Positions 36,068 through 48,959 of a DNA stretch of 64,000 nucleotides are shown here, in pieces. The notes beneath the pieces were generated by a model, which saw only the letters and a list, made by a program, of their open reading frames with translations, ran no database searches and was not told the DNA's origin. The position numbers and the translations under genes were made by a program. Numbering within the stretch: position 1 is the first letter of the stretch; each line of letters opens with the position of its first letter. Source of the stretch: Rotaria sordida (Eukaryota; Rotifera; Eurotatoria; Philodinida; Philodinidae); contig CAJNOL010000841.1 in NCBI GenBank assembly GCA_905250125.1, positions 35,715 to 99,714 on the forward strand, written 5' to 3'.

Positions 36068-37920
36068 TATCAATACTCAAACTATAAAGAGAAGAAGAAG
36101 AAGAAAAAAAAAAACTAAAATAAGATGTTGATAATTTCATCAATGGTATCGAAATAAAGAATTTATATCGAACAACAGGAGGTAGACAAATAGGATCGTT
36201 TTTTTTTGGTTAAGATATGAAATTGAAAAGAAAAAAGAAAAGAAATTGATGAGATATATAGAATCTGTTTTTTTCCCATATATGATGCTGCTTGATTAAA
36301 CAATCCCAAACTTCTATGTCTATGTCTCTGACCATGAATTTGTATATATATATATATATATATATAGCTATATGTCAAATTTCTAATTTATACTGACATA
36401 CACTTTTGTTTTCTCTATAGAAAAAAAAAATTGTCAATAGCAAGACATCTACCTTATTTCCTTTGTATATATATAGGTTTGCCTTGATAATATGTAGAAA
36501 ACGAAGCATAAGAAACACACGCACTTGATTAATTATTGAATATAAAATCCAAACGCTATACGATGGCTTTATTTATCATTCGTTATGTTGTTGTGTCAAG
36601 GGAAACGACAGAATCAGAATAGCAAAAGAAGAAGAAGAAAAATCTGAAAAAAGAAAACGGAAAAGTCACCGAGCATAGTAAAGGGGGGTGTTCAAGATTG
36701 ATCTTTTCTTCTTATTCTTTCTAACTCTATTAGTTGAATAAAGAGGAAGAATGATAATGGAGAGAAATACGTGAAAAAGAAAAAGAATATGTAAATAGTA
36801 CACCTTTACTCTCGTCGTATTGCTTTCCGGTTTCAAAAAAAAATCTATTCTTTGTATACAACAGAATAGAGATGCATGCTTTTCATAGTGATTTTCTAAT
36901 GTGTCAACAAAAAGAAAAAACGAGATTTGATGAAGAGAAATGAGTCTCGATGTACGTGTGGTCTTTTTCTCTCGTAATAAAAAACAACATAAACCTAATC
37001 AAAATCGAAGGTCATGCCGCGGCGTTTTTTTTTTACTATGAGGATGGATAGCATACCGATCGAGTTTCTCATAAAGTGGATGATATTTGTTTTTTTTTTT
37101 GCTTCTTCTTCTTTTTATTATTTTATGATGATAAGAGATGGGGGTTATGCCAAATGCATAGTAATCACATAAATTGGTACAATCAATAATTATTCTGATT
37201 TTTTTTGTTTTTGTTTTTGCTTACAGTCAAATCATATTGATGAATTAAAATAATGAAGTATCTTCCTTCACAAAAATAAATACCTATCTTCTTAATGAGA
37301 CAAGAATTTCTTTTAAATGTTAAATATGTTCTCAAAACATGAATTCCTTACGATGAAAAACAAAGCGAGCGAGAGAAAAAGAAAAGTTCTTTTTATCTCT
37401 TCTACTATTAAATAATATCATAGGAAGTAATCTTTGTCGTTGTTAAAAGCATAATGTATTGTATTTTGCTGTTATCATTATTATTAATGATCCGTTTCTT
37501 CTTTTTTATTTTTTTTTTGTTTCAATATAAGAGTTTAAAAAAAAATAATTAAGACGAATAAGTGATTATTAACAAACGTCAATTCGATGATATTACGCAT
37601 GAATAATTCACAGATAGAATCCTATTCTATTTTGTGAGCCGAATAATAGAAAAAAACTATCAAAGGAAAAAGAATGCTGTTTTTGTAAGTTTGCTAGATA
37701 TCATAACTAGCATATATTTTAATGAATTCGTGCACGAGTTGTTCGAATATGAATATAGTTAGATAATTATCCAAGTGGAATATGTTTTCTTTTTCTTTTT
37801 TTTTTTTATTAATAAGAAAAGAAAAATTGTTCTTTTTTTTGTTTTATTCATCAGTAGAATTTTTATTAGATTCTAGGAGTTGAATGTGATTCTTTACATT
37901 CTTGATTAGTTTTTATCTAT
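36068..37920. other. Intergenic region upstream of the C1q gene
   Basis: No gene seen. It contains an (AT)n run near 36342-36366 and A/T-runs. The first few hundred bases probably carry the C1q promoter. Confidence 0.5.
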
Positions 37921-38179
37921 CTAGTTGGTTTTGTCATTGTCGACTTCTTTTTTTGTTGATTGTATTGTTAATGAATCTTGAATGGGTATTGTAAACTGTT
38001 GAAAAAGAAAATGAGATGAATTACAGAATAGTCTTCGAAAGAATAACCTGATCGTCATTGATAATTATAATGTCTGGAACAAAATGAACATTTCGTGATA
38101 TGGATTTTGATGTTGAACTTTCCGATGATTTAATAATAAGAATAGGTTTTTTTGTAGTAATTGTTGATGCTGTTGTCAT
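37921..38179 (-). CDS. Possible two-exon small ORF or alternative 3' exons of the JHY-like gene
   Basis: Exons 38179-38048 and 37995-37921 join in phase (GATCAG/TTTACA) to 68 residues rich in Ser, Thr, Ile and Lys, ending KKEVDNDKTN. Splice sites are canonical (CAG|GTTATT, CAACAG|TTT). Stops precede the first Met in frame, so it is not a simple extension of the JHY-like coding frame, which ends at 38441. It may be alternative terminal exons or a small independent gene. No domain is recognised. Confidence 0.35.
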
Positions 38180-38440
38180 CGTTGAATTTTCTTTTCTTTT
38201 TTCTTTTTGATCTATATAGTTGGTTAATGATTTTTTTGTTTTTTAGCTTCACTGTTGGTGGTAGTTGTATATCATTTTTCATCATACTGTGTGAAAGTAA
38301 TGGAATTTTGTTTTTTAAGCTAATTTTTGTCTACGAAAATTAATTGAACTAGATTCATTTCGATGAAAAATATTCGTATGAATATTTTTGAATAGGTAAA
38401 TCAATAAAAGTACCTAATTGACTTTTGAATAAAATCATAA

Positions 38441-40655
38441 TTACAAAAATGAATATGATTTATTTTTGGATAAATGAGAACAAGTTGAAATTGATGATGA
38501 TCGATTTGTTCGATCTACATAAAATTCGCCTGATAATATATCATTTTGATTCCAAGGATGAAGTTTATCAAAAATAGATTGATGTAATAGTGGACTATTC
38601 AAAACATATCGATGAGTTGGTAATGATGCTATTAATATTGGTGATAGGATAGAATATCGATATGGTATTCCTAATCGTGACTAACATATAAAAGAAATGT
38701 TTAAATATGTAAATTGAATACAAAAACGTGTATAGTAAACGTAGCAACGACCTTCAAGCATGCTTATCGATAAAATAACAATCCATTTTGTTGACATCCA
38801 TCATAAATAGAGAAAATTTCTTAGAATAGAATTTCACTCTGCTCACCTTTTGCTTTTTATGACAACAACAAAACAAAAAGAAAATAAGCTTTGAATCATT
38901 TAACTGTACATTTGTTAAAAACAAAATCAGCAGGAAAAATGTCAAAAGGTAAAGCATAGAATGATGCTATTGAAAAAAATAGGGACAAACAAAACGTACC
39001 GTTGCTCTTAAATCATGAGATTTTTCGATATAATTTGCATATCCATTAGCCTGAAATGCATTACATCATTGAAGCAAAATAATCAAAAAAAACAAACAAT
39101 ATTGAGTTTTAAAAAAAAAATATCAATGTAGAAATAATTTATAAAATAAGCAAGTATGTAGATAGAACTTAATTTTGATAAGTAAACAAAGGTTGGAGAA
39201 AAAAAGAAAATATTAGTTAAAATAAAAGATTTTGTTAATTTTAAATTAAGTAGATGAATGATTGGGTTTTGCATGTAAAGAACATTTACAATTGGCATCA
39301 TGTTCACGTTTGATTCGTCGTTCAAATTCTCTCACCTCTTCTGCAGATAAAAAATGCGATCGTGTTGCATCAGGCTAAAAGATTATATTTTAAATATCTT
39401 AAATAATTATTATATATGTAGCTTTTTTTTTTTTTTCTTACTGGTGGTCGACGTCTTAACATAGGTGAAACATATACACCATGTCTTTGTTGTCCACCAT
39501 TATTTTGAATACGTTTTTGTTCTTCAACTTTATATTGATTTGTTGTACGAACTATTTTTGAATATGTTTTTCTCTTATTTTCTGTTTGAAGCTAGAAAAT
39601 TAAGATAAAAATCATAGATGGAATAATAAAAGCAACAAAAATTTAATAATTTCGAACTTTTTGTTCATATGCTAGATGATCATAATTATTAAATGCAGGA
39701 CCAAAACCACCATTTTGTACAAAATTTTTATATTCTGTCATGACTGATTTAGGATTGTATTTTTCATCTTGTAAACGACGTCGATGATTTTTAAATGCAC
39801 TTACATAACTACCTATATAATGAAAAAAAAAAAAAAAATATTTTTTTTTTTTATCAATCGATATTAAAATAATTAACCAGGATGAGGTGCTGAAAGTCCA
39901 TAAAGATATTCATGAACATTAAAATTATGTGAACGTTGAACATTTGAATCAGATTTATTATCATCATTTTGATTACGACGTGATTTAAATTTTTGGTGAT
40001 TTTGATTGATTTCAGGTGAATGATAATTATTGTTATATGGAGAAGAATTATGACTTTCTCTACCGGATATAATATCTGTTGATGGTGTTTGACGATTATG
40101 ATCAATAATTTGTACACGTTTTTGTATTGGTTGAGGTGGTGAAGGATAATTTAAATTTCGATTATCAATTTGTTGATTTGAATAACCATTATTATTTCGT
40201 GGTTGTATTGGTATATTATATTCATCATTCTGTGAATTATGATTGATTGTTAAATCATGATTAACATTCAAATTTTCATTATGTTGATGAGTTTGAAGAG
40301 GAGGAGGAGGAGGTGGTGGTGGACCGGATGGTATCGGACGTCTTCGTGGTTGTTGATTTGTTGTTTGAGGATAATTTGTAGGTTGAGGAACATATCGTGG
40401 ATTGTACGTTTGATTATTCCGATTAATCTTAGAACAAAAAAAAAAACAAAAATGAAATTGTAATAAATCTTAATCTTTGTACGTATCAAACAAAATAATG
40501 TTGCTAGTCTTTTTACATACAGTTTCAGAATCTAATCCCGATCCAGAAGATAAATATGATGCATCATAAGTACCAGGATACATGGATGTAGTTCCTATAG
40601 AAGGTAATTTCCATGTTGGTGCCAAGAATGAGTATTCTTCTTCGAGAGCATTCAT
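38441..40655 (-). CDS. JHY-like protein (juvenile hydrocephalus family), probable cilium-related
   Basis: Seven exons (40655-40521, 40427-39878, 39812-39658, 39591-39442, 39374-39336, 39050-39000, 38680-38441) give 1320 nt, 439 residues. Residues about 46-228 are Asn/Gln/Pro-rich and disordered, with a polyPro run. Residues about 245-300 (YKNFVQNGGFGPAF, then TYSKIVRTTNQ) and the later short segment ANGYANYIEK follow, from memory, the pattern of the conserved C-terminal domain of vertebrate JHY (C11orf63): YK..., G-G-x-G-P, YSK-V, and a YA...I segment. JHY is needed for normal motile cilia in ependymal cells in mouse. The assignment rests on these motifs only and should be treated as tentative. 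The protein is shorter than vertebrate JHY. Confidence 0.5.
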
Positions 40656-43068
40656 TTTTTTTTTCTCTATATTATTACTATAACATACATATAAAGTAAA
40701 ACATTCAGTATATGTTTAAGTATGAGACCATTAAATGTTGCTCTTTTACAAATGCACAATGTTTACTTTGTAATAGCTGAAGCCCTTTGACGCAGAAAAT
40801 TTTCTTTCATTTTACTATGAATATGATATAAAGGTTTAAAGAAAAAAGAATTATTTCAATATGAAAAATCACTAAGGAAAGAAAAAAGACGTTCTTTTAA
40901 TGTATACAGAAAATTACTTTGACATACTTCAAGTCAATATAATTTAACAATTAAAATCATGCTATTATTCAGAAAACGTAAAAAGACATAAGTTAGTAAA
41001 AAAAAAAAAAAAAACTCGAAATAATGAAAATAAAAAGTAAATGGTTGATAGAAAGAAATTAAACAGAACGATCAAGAAAAAACGAGAGAATTAAATGGTG
41101 TTGTTGTTATAAAATGCGTCTTAGCGACGAATAAAAAAAAACTATGTGCTTCGTTGTCCTTTGTTAAAAATAGAAGTATATTGTCCTTTTTTTTTTACTT
41201 TTATTCATAGTTTAGATAAATATTAGTATTATTTTAATATTTTTTTCAGAATATTTTTGTCTATGATGATTATTTCTAAAATAAGAAATTGACAGCGAGT
41301 ATTTTGGATTTATTCAGTAGTTTATTTTCATTCTTAATGTTGCAAAAATATTCGGTAATCTACAGTTGATGACTCAGGAGGCTAGTTGGAAGATTTTTTT
41401 TTGCTAAAATTGATCGTATTTGGGAGGAAGTCGAGCGTTTTTTTTTTTGAGAATTGGTAAACAAAAAACAAACGATGGAACTAAAAACGAAAAATGAGAA
41501 TAATTTACTCACATCGGAACATACTTCGATAATTTTTTTAACTATTTTAATCATTTAAAAATAGAATAGTTCATCATGGATTAATTTTAGTTTTAAACTT
41601 CTTAAATAATTCATTCGTGATATCGATACATATCTATGACAAATATAAAAGGTTGATATTATTTATTGAACTAATTCAAAATGCTATATTGATTCGAAAT
41701 AATTGTGGATAAAGAAAAATAATTCCTATTATGTCCATAAATAAAATAGTTACATTTGTATTATCTTTATTCTTAATTCATACAAACAAAAAAATGATGT
41801 ATTTTGTCTAGTTGAATTAATAATTTCGATTCGTATTTTACTACAGAATAGATTCTGCTTAGATCTATGATTTTCCGATTGGAAGATTTCAGAAAATGGT
41901 AGACAATTGAAAGTAATATTACAATAATCATCTTTGATGGGCGGCTCTGTTCGACTATAGTCAAAAGCCGGAAAATTCGAATATCCTATTCCTGTTTCCA
42001 CCTTCCTATTATTTTGCACAATCGACTGTATATGACTTTTCTTCTTCGATGAATTTTTTTGTTTTAAAGCATGATTATCTCCTTTATCGATTAGAAATCT
42101 GATGAAGAAAAAGAAGAAGAAGATACTATTTTAGTTATTAATCAAAAGATTATCTTTATGCATCAATCCTTTGATTTATGTATATGATATTTTGAACTAC
42201 AGAAATATTAGTTTTGAATTAAGATATTCAATCATAATTCAGTCTACTATTTTTGATTGAATGAAGTAGATTGTCTCAATCGCTTAAATCTAAATAATAG
42301 CTTAGTTTTATAAATATCATGAACTGAATTGAATTTTTTTTTTCTATAATTTTTTGAAAATCATTCAAAACATTGTTAATTTACTACTGTGCTTATTTCA
42401 ATGAAGCGTTAGAAAGTATGTTTGACATACTGTAATTCAACTCACATTTTAAAGATATGCATTGCGTCTAAAAATCGAGATGGAAAGGAAAGAAGTTGTT
42501 ATAGTATAATTTTTCTTAAGAAACAGTGTTGCATTTTTGAACAAAAATACTACGAAAGAATATTTAATTAGGCAAGATATAATCAGATTTATATACTTCT
42601 AGGATGTTTGATTTAATCTTAACTTATTTTATCAAGTGAATTTGAATATTATGTTCATCACAGTGAACTTCACAAATTTCGAACGGTGTGTGTGTGTGTC
42701 CTTGCTTCACTAGAATCTATTGGACTCAAGTCCGAAAAATTTTGAAACTGATGGATCTAGTCGTCTATGGAATGTGCTGATGTATATCGTTATTTGATTG
42801 AATTTATTGACATATAAACTAATTTTTGTTGAGACTCAGAACTTACTAGACAAACTTTATCTACAAATACATAGAGTAAAATTTCAAATAATATATTTTC
42901 ATATGATAAAAAGTTCTACACATCGCTTGAATTACTGAAAGAAAACATATTAACATTATTTTCCATAGAACACTTTTCGAATACCCTGTATTAAGAATTT
43001 CTTATCAATAAATTTAAAAAAAAAACACATGATAAAGAAGAAAAGAAAAATGTTTTTCATCGTACAAT
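40656..43068. other. Intergenic region with one weak coding candidate
   Basis: Mostly AT-rich non-coding DNA. An open frame at 41750-42019 (-), 89 codons and open further upstream to about 42100 after a possible CAG acceptor, encodes a stretch (GIGYSNFPAFDYSRTEPPIKDD) that looks protein-like, but I find no partner exon. A (TG)n run lies near 42688-42698. Confidence 0.4.
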
Positions 43069-45522
43069 CTATCGTTTTTTATGTCGTGCACCTTCCAATG
43101 ATTCAAGTGTTTTTTCTTCTCGTACAGTAAATAAATCATCATCAGTATCACGATTTTTCATTCGAATACTTTGTTGTTCACTTGTTTCATCATTACCACT
43201 TTCTTCAGTTCCACTTGTTATTCTTACAGATGAATTATGTTTATGAAAACGTTTTTTTTGTTTTTGTTTACGACTTAATTCAAAATCGGATACATCTTCA
43301 TCTTCATCTTCATAATCCGATGTTCGATTTGTACTTGATTGATCAGTAAACGTCGATGTATGATTCTTTTGATTATCAATTAATTTTTCATTATTTGGAT
43401 ATTTTGTAAATGTCCTAGTTGTTGTTTTTATTGTTGAACTTGAACTAGATCGTTTTGATGATTTTAAATCGCCATCATTATTTTCATTTATTTCTTCATG
43501 AGATGTTGTTTCATCACCTGATTGAGGTTCCTATTAATAATAGTAATAATAATAATGTAAATTTTTATAAGAATAAAATTGAATATGTACTTGATTTAGA
43601 ATAGGCCAAAGACGTGGACGATATTCTACATGATCTGGTTTAACACCATGAAGTAAAACAAAATTTCGATAACGAACTCGTTCACCATAAGATTTTGATT
43701 GATTATAAAGGTCTTTCTAATAAACCAAAAATCAAGACAATTAAAAATTTTATTTGTTGAATGTAATAAATAGAAAAAAGAAAACCTTTTCTTCTTTTGT
43801 CAACGAATAAAGATGTCCTTTTTTAAGATCGATAAAATCCGACCATGGTGATGGTTTAATAGCATTATTTAATAAATCATCTTTAGTTGAACGTCGAACA
43901 TAATTACCATAACTTAAACGTTTTGCTGTTGATTCATTCTATATAAATGAATAGAAGAAAGAAAAAAAAAAACCATGTTTTTCTATTCAAATGAAATCAA
44001 ATTATTTTACTGATTCTTTTTGTTGTTGTTCAGCACGATCTGAACGAAATTTAGTTAAAGCTTCACGAAATCGTTCATCTGAATCTTTATGAATATTTTC
44101 ACGTGGAGTAACGGAATCATTCTGATTCTAAAATAACCAAAAAAATTAAAATATAGTAAATCGAAATTAGAAATATATATATATATATATATGTGCGAAT
44201 ACAAGAAACAATTATCTGGCAAATTATTATTCTAATCTTTAAAAATAATTAACCTGTTTTGATAATTGTTTTTTCTTTGAATTATTAATAATATTTGGTG
44301 GTTCATATTGAGGAATTTTTTTTGTTAGAATATGTTTTGGATAAATTGTTGTTTTTGGTTGATCTAAAACAAAAAAATTTCATATTAAATATAATAGTTT
44401 ATTTTTTAAGAAAAATTTACGAAATGAATTTGAATTTGGTTGATTTCGCATTGTTGATGATCGTTGAGGAGATGAATTTGTATATTGTTGATTTGTAATT
44501 GAAGATTTTCGAAAAAAATTTCCATCAAAAAGTGAATCAAAATATGAACCATTTCTCATTTGAAATGATGCTTCACGAACTCTATTATCATTTGCTGTTG
44601 CTGTTGTTATTGATTTATTTATTATTGGTTGATTATCAATTTTTTTTGATGTATTTGGTAATGCACGTAATGATTTGGCTTTTTCTTTTTCACGTTGTGC
44701 TTGCATTGTATGTAATTTATCAATTTTAATTGTCCAATCTTGTTGATCATGTTTTTCATTTGTTGATGTTTCATCTTTTTTTTCATTTGATGATGTTTGA
44801 ATATCAATAGATGCTTGTTGTTTTTCAATTTTATTTGATATTGAATTTGTTTGAATATTATTTTCTTGTTTTGTTAATGTTAATGGTGATTGAACTGGTG
44901 TTTTATCTATTTTTTGTGATATTTCAATAGGTGATGTTTTTCGTACAATAGTTGTTGATAATTCAGGATGTGAATGATGAATAGATAATGTTGATTTTTC
45001 ATTATTTGTTTGAATTGTTGGTCGTATTGGACTCCAAATAGTTGACATATGTGGATTTCTATCAACATCATTAAATAATCGATTATAATTTTGTTGATAA
45101 TTAGAATATATATTTCTTGATCCATTAATATTATTATCATTGATTGAATGTGTTCCACTTGATACTGTTGTTGTTGTATTTGATGATGTACCAAGACTAT
45201 CAGAATATTCTTTTATATTATTAAATGATGTATATGGATTTTGTGATGATCGAACATTTTGACGCCAATCTGTTATTGATGGTGTTCGATAATTTGCTGA
45301 TGGAAACTGAGAATAGATTGATGAACGATATGTTGTTGGACCAAGATCTAATTGATTATGTGTGAAATCATCACTGGCTAAACGATTACCACTTGTATAA
45401 GGAATAGATGATGATTCATAGAATGTTCCGAATGATGAACGTTGAACAAGATCATCACTCATTAATGTAGATAGATCATATGAAGGAGGATAAGCTGTGA
45501 GAAGATTTGTTGCGTAGCTCAT
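43069..45522 (-). CDS. Unrecognised 689-aa protein, largely disordered with a conserved-looking core
   Basis: Six exons (45522-44421, 44363-44254, 44127-44011, 43938-43786, 43716-43591, 43530-43069) give 2070 nt, an exact frame. The first 370 residues are Ser/Thr/Asn-rich with little regular structure. Residues about 410-535 contain the most ordered part: a charged helix (DERFREALTKFRSDRAEQQQ), then RLSYGNYVRRSTKDDLL, WSDFIDLKKGHLYSLTKEEK, and KSYGERVRYRNFVLLHGVKP. The C-terminus is acidic (DYEDEDEDVSDFE) then basic, ending ARHKKR. There is no signal, membrane segment or known catalytic motif that I can see. It is a divergent neighbour of the EGF gene on the plus strand, about 700 bp apart. 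Confidence 0.75.
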
Positions 45523-46233
45523 GATGTCGCGCGTTGTTGTTTTTCTTTTTTTTTTTTACATTAAATAATGTTTGAAACAATTTATAAATTTCTTTTTTCT
45601 TCTTCTTCTTCTTCTTCTTCTTCTTTCTTGCTCTACATACGTTTTGTATTGTCATCAAAAAATACAAATCCTTTTAGTGTAAGATGTATGTATATACGAC
45701 TGTTGAGCATGAAATAAGCATGGATGTGAAAAAAATACACAAGATTGAAAGTCAAATATTGTTATATATGTAAAAAAAAAACAATTCTTAATTGCACTAT
45801 TGAAATTTCTTTTCACCTGAATTTTTCTTTTTTCTTTTTCAAAACATTCATATTCTGTTTCGTTTCTATTCTCTATAATGACATGTTTTGTGTTTTGTAA
45901 TTCTATCATCGAATGTCTTGTCTACTAGCTTTGTCTGATAATTGATGATCATATTACATTTAAATTTATATTGTATCCACTTTTTTTTTTCAAGGTTCTA
46001 CTCTTAAAGTATATACGTGATGATAAAGACTACGCCTATTGTACCATTAAATGACGAGACAGACACAGTGATCAAATGACTTCAATTGCTAAATGATGCC
46101 ATCAGAGTACATCATTATGTGAGCATATATATCGAAATTGGAGAGCAAAAGAGAGAAAAGTTAAATTATAGATCGAATCATATGCTCATTAATCGCTTTT
46201 TTTTTTACATTCATCATCAAGAGTATTGAATCA
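45523..46233. promoter_or_regulatory. Head-to-head intergenic region
   Basis: Separates the starts of the 45522 (-) and 46234 (+) genes, so promoters of both should lie here. It contains a (CTT)n run near 45598-45625. Small open frames at 45476-45667 and 45655-45909 are low-complexity. Confidence 0.45.
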
Positions 46234-48959
46234 ATGGATCACCAAAAAATGATTATGATCTTTTTCTTTTTAACTGTTAAACATCTTGTTTATAGTGAAG
46301 GTAATTAAATAAATAATCAATATTTATTTATATAGTATAAGAAAAAATAAAACAAATTTCTCTAGATATTTGTAATTCTATTACTTGTGGTTCTGGTAAT
46401 TGTATAACAACAACAAATCCTACTTTACCATATTATTGTCAATGTTCAAATGGTTTTAATACAATTTTACCATGTCCATCTGAAAGTTTGTATTTAATAG
46501 TATAGTTCATTATTATTATTTGTCTTAATTTAGATCCATGTTCACGAAATCCATGTGGTCAAGGAACATGTGAAGTTGTACCAAAATTACTTTATGGTTA
46601 TTTATGTCGATGTGCTGATGATATAATATCATTAACAAATTGTAACGGTATATTATTTTTAATAATTGTTGTTTTTTGTCAAATATTTTATTTGAGTCAA
46701 TAATATTTAGTTACTCATAATGTTTGTGCTTCTAATCCATGTATTAATGGAATATGTATTGAAGGTTTAACAAGTTTTATTTGTCATTGTTTACCAACAT
46801 GGACAGGAAGAATTTGTAATGGTTTGTATAATGATTCTTCAAAAATTAAATTAAAAAAAAAATATTATTTCATTTTTTTTTGTTTTCATTAATAGAAAAA
46901 ATTGATTCATCATGTTCAAATAATCTATGTGGTATAGGTAAATGTTTTCAAATTAATGATCCATCTCTTCCATATGTATGTTTATGTCCAAGTGGACAAC
47001 TTGCAATGTCTTGTCAGAGTAAGATAATTGAACTTTTGTTTTTCATTTCTATTAAATATAAATTATATGAATTTTTATTTTATATTAGATATAATGTATC
47101 TATCTGCTAGTAGTTTAGCTCGCATATTTCCAAGTATGACACATTTATCAAATATATGCAATCCATTGAATTCTCAAAATTGTATGAATGGTGGTCAATG
47201 TCTTCTGACAATAAATGGTTATCAATGTCATTGTAATTCAGGTTTTACTGGACATTTTTGTGAGACGAGTAAGTTCTTTTTTAATATTTATTTATTAATA
47301 TTTTATTTTTTGTTTTTGTTTAATTATCAAGATACTGATCAATGTTCATCGAATCCTTGTAAGTAGATATTGATAATAAGAATTAGATTATAAATTATGT
47401 GTTCAATTAGGTGGTAATAGTGGTGTCTGTTATGATCTTCGATCATCTTATATATGTGCTTGTTCAGATGGTAGTTTTCGTTCACAATGTTTACCTAATA
47501 CAGGTAATTTATTCTGAGATATTAAAAAAATATTTATATTGAATTATTTATTTACAATAGAAAAATCTTTGTTTGATTATAATTAATATAAAATATGATC
47601 GAATAAATTTTATTTTTTCAAGAAACTTTTTCTTCAACAAATTTTTATTAAAATCGACATTATTTATCTATTAAATTAATCTTTTCAGACTTAAAACTTC
47701 TCCAGACCAACAATACTCTACACATTAATTGATCTAACTGACAGAGCACATTGAAGAGTTGTATATGCCAGTGATCTGGAAACGTACGAAGTCTTCTAGC
47801 CTTGAGCACACTCACTAGGGACCTGCGGGTTCACGTTTTTGTGGATTCGGATTCGAATAAAGTTTAAAATTTGGACCCGCTCGGGTCTGGAAGGATCTAC
47901 AGCTCCCTAACACTCACAATCAAAAATTTGAATATACCTGTTCTTCTCATCATAATAACGTTTATTATTCTCTATTTGATAGAATATATTTTGTTTTTTT
48001 AGGTTCATTAAAGACAGTTGAGAATCTTTCATGTCCATGTCAAAATAATGGTGAATGTACAAAGATAAGTTCACAACCATGTACATGTCCAAATGGATTT
48101 ACTGGTCGTTTTTGTGAAAATTTATTATGTAAGAATTTTATTTGTTATCGACATATCCATCAACTGCACCTTTATCATACTCACCATTGAATTCGACTGA
48201 TAGGATTTTTTTAAAAAAGAAAATATATCTAAAAGTTAAGCGAAAGGATTTATTCATTGACAGTAGGCGCATATAGAGTAAACTTTTTTTTTTGTACTCT
48301 GTAACCCTTACTCTACTCTACTCTACCTTGTAGGATAGAGCAATCCTATACTACTCTATTGTCTCGGGCATAATATTCAAATTTGTGTGAATTCATTTAC
48401 AAACCAGATTAAGATTGAAACCAGGATACATATATATCTGATTAAATATTGACTAATTAAATATTCAAAGAAATTAAATATTAATTATTGATTATTATTT
48501 TAGCAAGTAATAGTTGTCGACAAGTGCAATGTCTTAATCATGGTACTTGTTATGAAAATTTACCAGGTTTATCTGTTTCGCCTTATTGTTTATGTAAAAG
48601 TGGATATACTGGAAAATATTGTGAAATTGGTTTGAAGATTTTGAATTTAATTATAAATTTTAGTTGCTTATTTTGTCTTTTAGAATATTTTCGATGTCAA
48701 TTAAATGGTCGTTTTACTGATCAATATAATTGTGCTAAAGGAAAATATTTTGAATGTATTCATTATGGATATGGTAGGAATTTTTTTAATCTGTATTTTT
48801 TTTTCTGATCTATAAAATTTAGATGGACCAAATAAAAATGGTATATTATTAAGTCGAAATTGTCAGGCATCACTTCGATATAATGTTCTTACTGATCAAT
48901 GTGATTATTCGACAAATGTACAATGTATTGAGAATGAAACAGAACATTCTCTTTTTTGA
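46234..48959 (+). CDS. Secreted EGF-repeat protein with C-terminal chitin-binding type-2 domain
   Basis: Twelve exons (46234-46300, 46366-46485, 46534-46647, 46711-46821, 46896-47018, 47089-47268, 47332-47358, 47411-47503, 48003-48128, 48504-48629, 48684-48773, 48823-48959) sum to 1314 nt, 437 residues. Residues 1-21 are a signal peptide (MIMIFFFLTVKHLVYS). About eight EGF-like modules follow, roughly one per exon, with the usual six Cys and endings such as CHCNSGFTGHFCE, CTCPNGFTGRFCE and CLCKSGYTGKYCE. The last two exons hold a peritrophin-type (CBM14) pattern: FRCQLNGRFTDQYNCAKGKYFEC ... SRNCQASLRYNVLTDQCDY ... VQC. Every intron is phase 1, so whole modules can be gained or lost. It probably binds a chitin-containing or glycan matrix outside the cell. 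Two introns (47504-48002, 48129-48503) are enlarged by repeat sequence. Confidence 0.88.
47504..48002. other. Enlarged intron with inserted repeat
   Basis: A 499-bp intron in a gene whose other introns are mostly 48-77 bp. The section 47690-47915 is less AT-rich and includes a small palindrome (GACCCGCTCGGGTC). It is probably a degenerate mobile-element fragment. Confidence 0.45.

Noticed and set aside
41750..42019. 89-codon open frame (-)
   Set aside because: Parts look protein-like and a CAG acceptor lies upstream, but no first exon or homologous domain was found, so I did not call a gene.
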